Origin: an uncultured Propionibacteriaceae bacterium
Lineage (GTDB): Bacteria; Actinomycetota; Actinomycetes; Propionibacteriales; Propionibacteriaceae
NCBI GenBank assembly: GCA_936924635.1
Contig: CAKZHP010000085.1
Span: forward strand, 1-23,815
DNA length: 23,815 nucleotides
Reading direction: 5' to 3'
Part shown: positions 15,388-22,496 of the stretch, in pieces
How the letters are laid out: every line of letters starts with the position of its first letter
Numbering within the stretch: the stretch's first letter is position 1
The notes under the pieces: generated by a model
Seen by the model: the letters and a program-made list of their open reading frames with translations, nothing else
The model's database searches: none
Told to the model about the DNA's origin: nothing
Program-made: the position numbers and the translations under genes

Positions 15388-15874
15388 GGGTCGCTCCTTG
15401 CGGGAGGTCGGTCAGAAGGGTGGCCAGGGTGGCTCGGGCGCGGGACAGCCGCGCGCCTTCACGGTGCCCTCGGGGCTCCCGGTCTCGGCGGCGATGGCGG
15501 CGACGCTGAGGTCGGCCATGTGGAACAGGACGATCGCGCGACGCTGATCAGGGGGAGCTCCGCAAGGGCGCGGTCGATGGCGACCCGGTCGGGGCTAGGA
15601 TCGGCGGGCTCCTTGGGCTGGATGCTCCGGTCGGAGGCCCGACAGCGAGCGAGCTGCGCCGCCACCGCGAGACCGCCAGCCGGGTCGCCGTGGTGCGTAC
15701 TCAGGCCTCGGGGTGATCGTCGGCCCGGAGCCGCCTCCGGGGGTCCCAGGCCCTGACGAACGCTTCCTGCACGCAGTCCTGCGCCTCGCTCCGGTCGCCG
15801 CACATGGCGGCCACCTGCGCTACGAGCCGGTCAAAGCTCTCGTCGTACCAGGCGTCGAACGCTTGCTCGTCCAT
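15380..15874 (-). pseudogene. Decayed ECF sigma factor gene (module 2)
   Basis: From the ATG at 15874 the frame reads MDEQAFDAWYDESFDRLV and on through VQEAFVRAWDPRRRLRADDHPEA, colinear with the intact sigma at 13903-14400. A TGA at 15703-15701 then falls about where the intact copy has Trp58. Similarity continues in the same frame (VRTTATRLAVSRWRRSS). It jumps frame near 15643 (one base lost; RASDRSI, DPSPDRVAIDRALAELP) and again in the C-run at 15551-15555 (one base lost; DQRRAIVLFHMADLSVAAIA, then AETGSPEGTVKAR). It jumps a third time near 15449-15456 (two extra bases), ending at an ancestral TGA at 15382-15380. The full span is 495 bases against 498 in the intact copy. One stop and three frameshifts mean no working sigma is made. 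Confidence 0.88.
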
Positions 15875-15920
15875 GGATGTCTGCCTCTCCCGTCACCCCG
15901 TCTACCATCCCCGAGGGAGT

Positions 15921-15932
15921 TCGGTTGCAGCA
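15921..15932 (-). promoter_or_regulatory. Second copy of the 12-mer TGCTGCAACCGA, upstream of the decayed sigma gene
   Basis: This is identical to 14452-14463 and at a similar distance from its sigma start (46 bases against 51). No CGTT follows at 16 bases here, so the -10 half may differ or be lost. It could still drive the intact partner gene at 14473-15387. Confidence 0.4.
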
Positions 15933-15941
15933 CCCAGACGA

Positions 15942-15971
15942 TTTCTCCGACCCGGCCCGATGTGGCAAACT
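15942..15971 (+). promoter_or_regulatory. Candidate promoter of rplS
   Basis: TTTCTC (15942-15947), an 18-base spacer and CAAACT (15966-15971) inside TGGCAAACTG. It matches the rpsP promoter candidate in core and spacing. A leader of about 100 bases follows, containing TGTTGTCCGG at 15979-15988, the core of the 21-bp repeats at 18379. Confidence 0.45.
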
Positions 15972-16078
15972 GACTCGCTGTTGTCCGGTCCGCGACACCT
16001 GCCACAGGGGGACCGCTCGCCCCGGACGCTCCCGACCATCACCCAAGGTGACCCGTGGCACCTGGCGAGGAAGCAGAC

Positions 16079-16429
16079 ATGACGAACGTCATCCAGTCCA
16101 TCGAGTCCGGCGCACTGCGCGACGACCTGCCCGACTTCCGTCCGGGCGACACCGTGAAGGTGCACGTGAAGGTGGTCGAGGGCAACCGCTCCCGCGTCCA
16201 GGTGTTCGCTGGCCCCGTGATCTCCCGCACCGGCGGCGGGATCCAGGAGGCCTTCACCGTCCGCAAGGTGAGCTTCGGCGTCGGCGTCGAGCGGACCTTC
16301 CCGCTGCACTCGCCGATCATCGACAAGATCGAGGTCGACCGCCAGGGCGATGTGCGCCGGGCGAAGCTGTACTACCTGCGTGGTCTGCGCGGCAAGGCTG
16401 CGAAGATCAAGGAGAAGCGGGACTTCTGA
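16079..16429 (+). CDS. rplS: 50S ribosomal protein L19
   Basis: This is a 116-residue large-subunit protein at the 30S-50S interface. The N-terminus MTNVIQSIESGALRDDLPDF, FRPGDTVKVHVKVVEG, the GGIQEAFTVRKVSFGVGVER core and the terminal LRGLRGKAAKIKEKR are all canonical. The ATG at 16079 is chosen over an in-frame ATG at 16055 because GAGGAA lies seven bases upstream and it matches the family start. The lepB GTG begins one base after the stop, so lepB, rnhB and the DUF2469 gene probably share this transcript. In most bacteria rplS follows trmD; here its upstream neighbour is the divergent decayed sigma gene. Confidence 0.97.
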   Translation: MTNVIQSIESGALRDDLPDFRPGDTVKVHVKVVEGNRSRVQVFAGPVISRTGGGIQEAFTVRKVSFGVGVERTFPLHSPIIDKIEVDRQGDVRRAKLYYLRGLRGKAAKIKEKRDF

Positions 16430-16430
16430 G

Positions 16431-17363
16431 GTGCCGACCCCCCGGCGCGAGTCGAGCACGCCTGCCGTGCGTGGTGGGGGATCGGGGCCGCGGCGGGCTG
16501 CCTCGCCTGAGCCGGAGGTCTCCGACGACCTGGAGCCGACGCCGGAGCGTTCGGCCGATGCGGTGGAGACCGACGACACCCTCGAGCCCGTGACCCCGGC
16601 CCGGCGCCGTGACCGGTCGGCGACGGCCGTGGAGAAGTCCCTGGGGCGCAAGGTCGTCGACGGTGTGCGCGAGTTCGTGGTGATCGTGGTCGTCGCGCTG
16701 CTGGTGGCGACGCTCATCAAGACGTTCCTGGCCCAGATGTTCGTCATCCCGTCGCAGTCGATGGAGCAGACGCTGCAGCGCGACGACAGGGTGATGGTGC
16801 TCAAGGTCGGGGGGTACGCCCGCGGCGACATCGTCGTCTTCCAGGACGACCTCGGGTGGCTGCCGCCGGAGGAGCCGCCGGGAGCCGGGCGGCGCGCGCT
16901 GGAGTTCATCGGCGTGCTGCCTGCATCGGGCAACCAGTACCTGATCAAGCGGCTCATCGGTCTGCCGGGCGACCATGTGGCGTGCTGCTCGGCCTCGGGC
17001 AAGGTGACCGTGAACGGGGTCGAGCTCGACGAGTCGGAGTACCTCTACCTGAATCCCGACGGCACCACCGTGAGGCCCTCCGAGATCGCGTTCGACGTCG
17101 TGGTGCCGGAGGGCCGGATCTTCGTGCTCGGTGATCACCGCAACGCCAGTGCGGACTCCCGCTACCACCTGTGCGACGTGAGCCGCGGCGCGAAGGGTTC
17201 GAGCGCCTTTCCCGCCCTGAAGTCCATCCAGGGCCCGGCGAAGGCCAACGTGTTCCCGTTCAACCGTTCCACGACGTTCTCGGTGCCCGACGTGTTCGCG
17301 GGGGTGCCCCCTCCGAGTCAGCCAGGGCCGGCCGTCGCCCAGGTGCAAGGGGGAGGGTGCTGA
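16431..17363 (+). CDS. lepB: Signal peptidase I
   Basis: This 310-residue membrane serine protease removes signal peptides from exported proteins. Residues 1-78 are a charged, Pro/Glu/Arg-rich cytoplasmic extension, longer than in most family members. One membrane helix follows (VREFVVIVVVALLVATLI, about 79-96). The catalytic serine is S110 in FVIPSQSMEQTL and the general-base lysine is K173 in YLIKRLIGLPGD. The box E motif GDHRNASADSR is present, and the C-terminus reads GPAKANVFPFNR. It contains an inserted loop with ACCSASG after the lysine. The GTG starts one base after the rplS stop; rnhB follows after three bases. With the SRP genes in this window it covers two steps of the export route. 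Confidence 0.95.
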   Translation: MPTPRRESSTPAVRGGGSGPRRAASPEPEVSDDLEPTPERSADAVETDDTLEPVTPARRRDRSATAVEKSLGRKVVDGVREFVVIVVVALLVATLIKTFLAQMFVIPSQSMEQTLQRDDRVMVLKVGGYARGDIVVFQDDLGWLPPEEPPGAGRRALEFIGVLPASGNQYLIKRLIGLPGDHVACCSASGKVTVNGVELDESEYLYLNPDGTTVRPSEIAFDVVVPEGRIFVLGDHRNASADSRYHLCDVSRGAKGSSAFPALKSIQGPAKANVFPFNRSTTFSVPDVFAGVPPPSQPGPAVAQVQGGGC

Positions 17364-17366
17364 CGC

Positions 17367-18011
17367 GTGGCCGTGGTCATGCGCAGGGGCGGGCTCTATG
17401 CGTACGAACGGGCGCTCGCCCGCGCTGGGCTGGCGCCAGTCGCCGGGGCTGACGAGGCTGGCCGGGGCGCCTGCGCCGGCCCCTTGGTCGCGGGGGCGGC
17501 GATCCTGTCGGACGCCCGCTCACGGCAGATCACAGGGCTGCGGGACTCGAAGCTGCTGACGCAGAAGCAGCGTGACGAGCTGTACGACGAGATCCTGGAC
17601 AAGGCCGTGGCCGTCGCCTGGGTCGAGGTCTCCCCGGCCGAGTGCGACCGCCTCGGCATGCACGTGGCCAACATCTCGGCCCTGCGGCGCGCGCTGCTCC
17701 GCCTCGGCGAGCAGCCGGGGTTCGTGATGACCGACGGCTTCCCGGTCGACGGGGTGGGCGCCGCGGGCCTGGCGATGTGGAAGGGCGACCGGATGGCGGC
17801 GTGCATCGCCGCCGCCTCGATCGTCGCCAAGGTCACCCGTGACCGGATCATGGACGCCTACGACGAGGTCTACCCGGGGTACGACTTCGCCCAGCACAAG
17901 GGCTACTGCACCCCCTTGCACCAGTCGCGCCTCGACGAGCTGGGGCCGTGCGAGATCCACCGGCAGCGCTACGAGAACGTGCGACGAGCAACTAGAGTGA
18001 GGCAACCATGA
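17367..18011 (+). CDS. rnhB: Ribonuclease HII
   Basis: This 214-residue endonuclease cleaves the RNA strand of RNA:DNA hybrids and single ribonucleotides in DNA. The catalytic motif GADEAGRGACAGPLV holds the D-E pair, LRDSKLL and TDGFPVDG follow, and a further acidic ligand is in the AASIVAKVTRDRIMDAYDE region. GYDFAQHKGYCTPLHQSRLDE is the family C-terminal signature. GTG start three bases after the lepB stop, with GGGGGAGGG upstream. The stop overlaps the next ATG (ATGA). Confidence 0.95.
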   Translation: MAVVMRRGGLYAYERALARAGLAPVAGADEAGRGACAGPLVAGAAILSDARSRQITGLRDSKLLTQKQRDELYDEILDKAVAVAWVEVSPAECDRLGMHVANISALRRALLRLGEQPGFVMTDGFPVDGVGAAGLAMWKGDRMAACIAAASIVAKVTRDRIMDAYDEVYPGYDFAQHKGYCTPLHQSRLDELGPCEIHRQRYENVRRATRVRQP

Positions 18012-18319
18012 GCGCCGAAGACCTGGAGCAGTACGAGAGCGATCTCGAGCTCGCCCTCTACCGCGAGTACAAGGACGTCGTCGGCATCTTCACCTACGCC
18101 GTCGAGACCGAGCGTCGCTTCTACCTGTGCAACACGGTCGACCTCAAGGTTCGGACCGAGGGCGGCGACGTGTACTACGAGGTGTCCATGGGCGACGCCT
18201 GGGTGTGGGACATGTACCGGCCGGCCCGGTTCGTGAAGTCGGCGAAGGTGCTGACCTTCCGTGACGTGTCCATCGAGGAGATCGCCCACTCCGAGCTGCA
18301 GGTGCCTGACAACAAGTAA
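18008..18319 (+). CDS. DUF2469 family protein
   Basis: This encodes 103 acidic residues, beginning MSAEDLEQYESDLELALYRE and including ETERRFYLCNTVDLKV and MGDAWVWDMYRPARFVKS. It is the actinobacteria-specific DUF2469 family (Rv2901c in M. tuberculosis), almost always found after rnhB. No biochemical function is known to me. The ATG overlaps the rnhB stop and has GAGG five bases upstream. TAGAGT at 17993-17998 could be an internal -10 box giving this gene an extra promoter. No membrane segment or signal is seen, so it is probably cytoplasmic. Confidence 0.92.
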   Translation: MSAEDLEQYESDLELALYREYKDVVGIFTYAVETERRFYLCNTVDLKVRTEGGDVYYEVSMGDAWVWDMYRPARFVKSAKVLTFRDVSIEEIAHSELQVPDNK

Positions 18320-18378
18320 GCCCCCCGGGTCAGCGGACACGCGACGCTTCTGGCGCCGCTCAGCGCCGACCTTAGCCT

Positions 18379-18483
18379 CCCGGACAACACCTGCCTCGGC
18401 CCGGACAACACGGGGCTACCCCCGGACAACACGAGCGCTCCGGTGGACAACAACGCTCGCCGAACGGGCAACACCCTGTGCGG
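18379..18483. repeat. Five tandem 21-bp units with core GGACAAC
   Basis: CCCGGACAACAC occurs exactly at 18379, 18400 and 18421. The fourth unit keeps GGACAAC (18445-18451) and the fifth GGGCAAC (18466-18472), all at a strict 21-base period. The other half of each unit varies. It lies in the 212-base gap between the DUF2469 gene and yraN. On the minus strand the core reads GTTGTCC; unit 4 gives TTGTCCACC, one base off the actinobacterial DnaA-box form TTGTCCACA. The plus frame of the repeats (PGQH...) joins yraN in frame, but a TAG at 18373 and the lack of a start codon argue against translation. Confidence 0.85.
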
Positions 18484-18531
18484 CACGCAGACCCCTCCGG
18501 CGCCCAGTGTCGGTGGCGGAGGTGGTGCGTC

Positions 18532-18909
18532 GTGGACGACCGGAGGAGCACCGGCTCGACGGGGGAGGACCTGGCCGTCGAGCTGCTGCGGAACAAGGGG
18601 TACCAGGTGCTCGACCGCAACTGGCGGTCGGGCCGCCGCGGCGAGCTCGACATCGTGGCGGTGGACCCAGAACCCTCGCCTGAGGGCACCCTCGTCTTCT
18701 GCGAGGTGAAGTGCCGCCGGGGTCTCGGGTACGGCGACCCGTTCGAGGCGATCACGTACGCGAAGCTGAGACGTCTGCACGACCTGGGCTGGGACTGGAT
18801 GAGGTCGCACGACCGCTGGTCGCCCCGGCACCGGGTGGACGGGGTAGGGGTTCTGCTGCTCCCCGGCGAACCGCCCCTGCTGGACCACCGGACGGGGCTC
18901 GGGCTGTGA
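18532..18909 (+). CDS. yraN: YraN family endonuclease-like protein (UPF0102)
   Basis: This encodes 125 residues. The GTG at 18532 is preferred to the GTG at 18478 because GGAGG (18518-18522) is nine bases upstream and the family core begins soon after (TGSTGEDLAVELLRNKGY). A restriction-endonuclease-like fold is indicated by GELDIVAVD and LVFCEVKCR, matching the E...D...ExK pattern of the family. The role is unproven; association with DNA uptake and recombination genes is frequent. Its stop overlaps the comM GTG (GTGA), so the three-gene set yraN-comM-dprA is one operon. The 21-bp repeat array lies directly upstream. Confidence 0.92.
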   Translation: MDDRRSTGSTGEDLAVELLRNKGYQVLDRNWRSGRRGELDIVAVDPEPSPEGTLVFCEVKCRRGLGYGDPFEAITYAKLRRLHDLGWDWMRSHDRWSPRHRVDGVGVLLLPGEPPLLDHRTGLGL

Positions 18910-20435
18910 GCGTCGGTACGGCACGGTCGGTCGCCCTGGCCGGGTTGGACGGCTCGGTGGTCGAGGTGGAGGTCGCGCTCGGCGGCGGACTGCCTCGCAC
19001 GGTGATCGTCGGGCTGCCGGACACCTCTCTCTATGAGGCCCGCGATCGCGTGAAGGCGGCGATCGCCACGTCAGGGCTGGGCTGGCCGAACCAGCTGGTG
19101 ACCATCAACCTGACCCCAGCGACGCTGCCCAAGGCCGGGTCCCACTACGACCTGGCCATCGCCGCCGCTGTGATGCACGCGGCAGACGTGGTGCCCGAGA
19201 CGCTGGTCCGCGACACGGTGCTGCTCGGGGAGGTCGGCCTCGACGGCCGGGTGCACCGGGTCAGGGGTGTGCTGCCGGCGGTGATGGCGGCGAGCCGTGC
19301 CGGTCTCACCCGAGTGGTCGTGCCGGCTGCCCAGGTGGCGGAGGCTGAGCTGGTCGAGGGGATGACCGTCTGGGGGGTCACCACGCTCAACGACCTGGTG
19401 GAGGTGCTCCATGGGCGACCGGTGCTGCTGCCGCCGTCGCCCCGCACCGACGACGAGGGCCCGGTGCGGGCGAGCCTCGACATGGCTGACGTCGTCGGTC
19501 ACAGCGAGGTGAAGTGGCTGCTCGAGGTGGCGGCCGCCGGGCGTCACCACGTCTTCCTCCACGGTGCGCCGGGCGTCGGCAAGACGATGCTGGCCGAGCG
19601 CCTGCCGACGATCCTTCCCGAGCTGACGCTGCCGGAGGCGATGGAGGTGACCGGTCTGTACTCCCTTGCCGGCGTGCCGGTCGGCGGTCGCCTCATGACA
19701 CGCCCGCCGTTCGCCGATCCGCACCACTCGGCCACGATGACCTCGCTGGTGGGCGGCGGCCCCCGAGCGAGCGCGCCGGGCGCGATCTCCAAGGCCCACC
19801 TGGGAGTGCTGTTCCTCGACGAGGCCCCGGAGTTCCCGACCAAGGTGCTCGACGCCCTGCGGACGCCTCTGGAGTCGGGGTCGATCCTCGTCTCCCGGTC
19901 GGGGGGCCAGGTGCGTTACCCAGCCCGGTTCCAGCTCGTGCTGGCGGCGAACCCGTGCCCGTGCGGCAACCACGGCACACCGGGCCGCACCTGCGAGTGC
20001 CCACCCATGCTGGTCCGTCGCTACCACGCCCGGGTCTCCGGGCCGGTGCTCGACCGGATCGACCTGCAGCAGACCGTGCGCCCGTTGCGGCGCTCCCTGC
20101 TGGCGCATGCGCAGCCGGGGGAGAGCTCCGCCAGCATCCTCGGCCGCGTCACGGAGGCCCGGGAGCGGCAACGCTGGCGGCTCGACGGCACGGCGTGGCG
20201 CACGAACGGAGAGGTCAGCGGCACGCACCTGAGGATGTCTCTCCCGTTGCCCGACGGTATCGACATCGTGGACACCGCGGTGAGGCAGGGGCGGCTCTCC
20301 TCACGTGGGGTCGACCGGGTGCTGCGGGTTGCCTGGACGGTGGCAGATCTGAGCGGGGCCGACAAGCCCACCGCCGAGCACCTGCGGATCGCGCTGGCGA
20401 TGCGCCGCGGGGAGCACGTGGGGGTGGCGGCATGA
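18906..20435 (+). CDS. comM: YifB/ComM family Mg-chelatase-like AAA+ ATPase
   Basis: This encodes 509 residues. The GTG at 18906 gives the family start (SVGTARSVALAGLDGSVVEV). The N-terminal Lon-protease-like ChlI domain covers about 1-190. The AAA+ core carries Walker A GAPGVGKT (220-227) and Walker B VLFLDEAPEF (D305, E306). A cysteine cluster, CPCGNHGTPGRTCEC, is typical of the family. The C-terminal Mg-chelatase domain ends the protein. In naturally competent bacteria ComM is a helicase that promotes branch migration during recombination of incoming DNA; a magnesium chelatase role is not expected. It overlaps yraN upstream and dprA downstream by four bases each. Confidence 0.95.
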   Translation: MSVGTARSVALAGLDGSVVEVEVALGGGLPRTVIVGLPDTSLYEARDRVKAAIATSGLGWPNQLVTINLTPATLPKAGSHYDLAIAAAVMHAADVVPETLVRDTVLLGEVGLDGRVHRVRGVLPAVMAASRAGLTRVVVPAAQVAEAELVEGMTVWGVTTLNDLVEVLHGRPVLLPPSPRTDDEGPVRASLDMADVVGHSEVKWLLEVAAAGRHHVFLHGAPGVGKTMLAERLPTILPELTLPEAMEVTGLYSLAGVPVGGRLMTRPPFADPHHSATMTSLVGGGPRASAPGAISKAHLGVLFLDEAPEFPTKVLDALRTPLESGSILVSRSGGQVRYPARFQLVLAANPCPCGNHGTPGRTCECPPMLVRRYHARVSGPVLDRIDLQQTVRPLRRSLLAHAQPGESSASILGRVTEARERQRWRLDGTAWRTNGEVSGTHLRMSLPLPDGIDIVDTAVRQGRLSSRGVDRVLRVAWTVADLSGADKPTAEHLRIALAMRRGEHVGVAA

Positions 20436-21550
20436 GCGCCGAGCGTGAGCGTCGTGCCCGGATGGCGCTGGCGTGCGTCCTCGAACCAGGGCGCCACCGT
20501 TGCTCCGGCCAGGTGCTGGAGGAGGGCGCGGAAGCGGTCTGGGCGCAGGCCCTCGCCGGGCAGGTGAAGGGTCTGCGAGCGTCGCCGGCGGAGCTGGACG
20601 TCGACGCCGTCATGACCCAGACGCAGCGGGCCGGAGCTCGGTTCGTCATCCCGGGCGACGACGAGTGGCCAGAACCTCTCGACGACCTGAGGCAGATCCA
20701 GGCTGTGGGGGAGACCGCCAGCGACACGCCGCTCGGGTTGTGGGTGACCGGTGCCCCGGACCTGGCGGCGATGGGATCGGGATCGGTCGCCATCGTGGGG
20801 TCGCGGGCCTCGACCGCGTACGGCGAGACGGTGGCGTCCGACCTGGCCGCCGGTCTGGCTGATCTGGGGCTGCCGGTCGTCTCAGGAGCCGCGTACGGGA
20901 TCGACGCCGCCGCGCACCGCGGCTCGCTCTCGGCCGACGGCATCACGGTGGCCGTGCTGGCGTGCGGTGTCGACCGTGACTACCCGGCCGGCAACGCCGC
21001 GCTGCTGCGTCAGATCCGGCGTACGGGTCTGGTGGTCAGCGAGCACCCGCCCGGGGCGACGGTGAACCGGACCCGGTTCCTTGCCCGCAACCGCATCATC
21101 GCCGCCCTGACCAGTGGCACCGTGCTGGTCGAGTTCGCGCTCCGGAGCGGTGCGCGCAACACGATGTCCTGGGCGGGGGACCTGTCACGAAAGGTGCTGG
21201 CCGTGCCCGGGCCGGTGACCTCGGCGATGTCGGACGGCCCGAACTCGGCGATCCGTGACCGGGGGGCGTCACTGGTCACCTCGGCTCACGACGTGGTGCT
21301 GGCGCTGACAGACGCCGCGGTGCCTGACCCCGTGCACCAGAGCGAGCCGGCGACGCGGTTCGACCAGCTGACGGCCGATCAGCAGCGCGTGCGGGAGGCG
21401 CTGCCGTCGCGGGGTGGGATCACCGTCGGCGAGGTCTCGGCGCTGACCGGGCTCGTGGTGCCGCTGTGCCTGATGCGCCTCGCGGAGCTCGAGCAGCAGG
21501 GGTTCGCCTGGGCGGAGGCGGGACTGTGGCGGGCGCAGGGGGTGGTCTGA
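20432..21550 (+). CDS. dprA: DNA processing protein DprA (Smf)
   Basis: This encodes 372 residues. DprA loads RecA onto incoming single-stranded DNA during transformation. The Rossmann-like core shows VAIVGSRASTAYGE, VVSGAAYGIDAAAHRGSL, GVDRDYPAGN and RFLARNRIIAALTSGTVLVE, followed by GARNT. A C-terminal winged-helix domain (DQQRVREALPSRGGITVGEVS) is present, as in many DprA proteins. The ATG at 20432 overlaps the comM stop (ATGA). It is the last gene of yraN-comM-dprA. Its presence does not prove competence, because dprA and comM are common in non-competent actinobacteria; no uptake genes are in this window. Confidence 0.95.
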   Translation: MSAERERRARMALACVLEPGRHRCSGQVLEEGAEAVWAQALAGQVKGLRASPAELDVDAVMTQTQRAGARFVIPGDDEWPEPLDDLRQIQAVGETASDTPLGLWVTGAPDLAAMGSGSVAIVGSRASTAYGETVASDLAAGLADLGLPVVSGAAYGIDAAAHRGSLSADGITVAVLACGVDRDYPAGNAALLRQIRRTGLVVSEHPPGATVNRTRFLARNRIIAALTSGTVLVEFALRSGARNTMSWAGDLSRKVLAVPGPVTSAMSDGPNSAIRDRGASLVTSAHDVVLALTDAAVPDPVHQSEPATRFDQLTADQQRVREALPSRGGITVGEVSALTGLVVPLCLMRLAELEQQGFAWAEAGLWRAQGVV

Positions 21551-21601
21551 GGGGGAGAGGGTCAGCCAGGCCGGGTATGGTCACCGGCGAGGAGGTGGCC
21601 G

Positions 21602-22258
21602 GTGGTCCTGTACGCGCGCTCCGCCGGGCGGTTCGCCCGGCAGGTGCTGGCCGACGTGCTGACGGTCGTGTGGACAGTCGGGTGGTATCTGGCGGGCCGC
21701 GCTCTCGACGCGGCGGTCCGGGTGGTGGCGGACCCGGCGCGGGCGGCAGCCTCCGCGGTCGCGAAGGCACGGGACGGACTGGCCAGCGCGGCCGACGCCG
21801 CAGGCAAGGTCCCAGGTGTCGGGCCCGCGGTCCGGCACCCCCTCGACGACGCCGCTGGTGGGTTGTCCGACGTGGTGGCCTCGGCGAACGCGCAGGTCGT
21901 GGCCGTGGAGAACCTGGCCACCCTCGTCGGTTGGCTGGCCTTCCTGGTGCCCACCCTGCTGTGGTTGGTCATCTGGCTGCCCCGGCGGGTGCGATTCGTC
22001 CGCAACGCGACAGCGGCGCAGCGGTACATCGACTCTGCGGCCGACCTGGACCTCTTCGCTCTGCGAGCGATGGCTCTGCAGCCTCTCCACAAGGTGGCCC
22101 GGATCTCCGCCGATCCGGTGGCCGCGTGGCGCTCCGGTGACCGGGCCGTCATCGACCAGCTGGCCGGGCTCCAGCTCCGCAGCGACGGGCTGGCGCCGCC
22201 GCGACGTCCATCGATGGCCGGCACCACGGGCGGCAGCACCGCGATCACCAAGGACTGA
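21602..22258 (+). CDS. Membrane protein with two hydrophobic segments, function unknown
   Basis: This encodes 218 residues and is not recognised as a known family. The GTG at 21602 has GGAGG (21591-21595) six bases upstream; TATGGT at 21576-21581 may be a -10 box. There is an N-terminal hydrophobic segment (about residues 15-38, VLADVLTVVWTVGWYLAGRA), then an Ala/Asp/Val-rich helical region (about 40-100), then a second strong segment (about 106-127, TLVGWLAFLVPTLLWLVIWL) ended by RRVRFVR. The C-terminal 90 residues are helical and soluble (AAQRYIDSAADLDLFALRAM), finishing in a Gly/Ser/Thr tail. The middle and C-terminal parts probably face the same side as a hairpin-like membrane protein. 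It lies 51 bases after dprA. Confidence 0.8.
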   Translation: MVLYARSAGRFARQVLADVLTVVWTVGWYLAGRALDAAVRVVADPARAAASAVAKARDGLASAADAAGKVPGVGPAVRHPLDDAAGGLSDVVASANAQVVAVENLATLVGWLAFLVPTLLWLVIWLPRRVRFVRNATAAQRYIDSAADLDLFALRAMALQPLHKVARISADPVAAWRSGDRAVIDQLAGLQLRSDGLAPPRRPSMAGTTGGSTAITKD

Positions 22259-22407
22259 GTGGCCCCGGCCGGCGGGTCATCGGGGGTGCGGCGGCGTCGT
22301 TGCTGTCAGGGCACGAGCGCAGCAGGTCTCGCACTTCGAGGGCGACGGAGACCGCAGACATTCTGGCCGCGGCCCGCGGAGGTCGTCGCACCGGCACCGG
22401 ACGGGCC

Positions 22408-22420
22408 CCTCGTGACGAGG
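22408..22420. terminator. Weak hairpin in the convergent gap 22259-22496
   Basis: CCTCG, loop TGA, CGAGG: a 5-bp stem. It lies between the plus-strand membrane gene and the minus-strand protease gene, where both transcripts should end. Nothing else is seen in this 238-base gap. A stem this short may be chance. Confidence 0.2.
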
Positions 22421-22496
22421 CCGAGGCGCCGAAGCTGCGGTCACCCCACGGGCGCACAGGCGCACGGGCGACGAGTGCCTGGGTGTCAGGCCGACG

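Noticed and set aside
15551..15555. Sequencing error as the sole cause of the broken sigma gene
   Set aside because: The C-run loss could be an error, but a TGA substitution and two further frameshifts lie in non-homopolymer contexts, so decay is the better explanation; resequencing remains the test.
15459..15803. A separate 114-residue minus-strand gene
   Set aside because: Its middle part is region 2/4 linker sequence of the decayed sigma gene read in one of its shifted frames; its ends are non-homologous frame noise.
7482..16078. Genomic island or prophage inserted between rimM and rplS
   Set aside because: No integrase, transposase, direct repeats at the edges or obvious composition change; sdhCAB is housekeeping. 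A rearrangement is more likely than a mobile insertion.
18379..18483. CRISPR array
   Set aside because: Units are 21 bases with a 7-12 base conserved core and no spacers of uniform 30-40 bases; no cas gene is nearby.
18376..18531. Repeat region as the N-terminal coding part of yraN (PGQH heptads in frame)
   Set aside because: A TAG at 18373 closes the frame, there is no start codon before 18478, and the ribosome site at 18518-18522 points to the GTG at 18532.
19953..20003. Cysteine cluster in ComM as an unusual zinc insertion
   Set aside because: The CPCG...CEC cluster is a normal family feature of YifB/ComM proteins.
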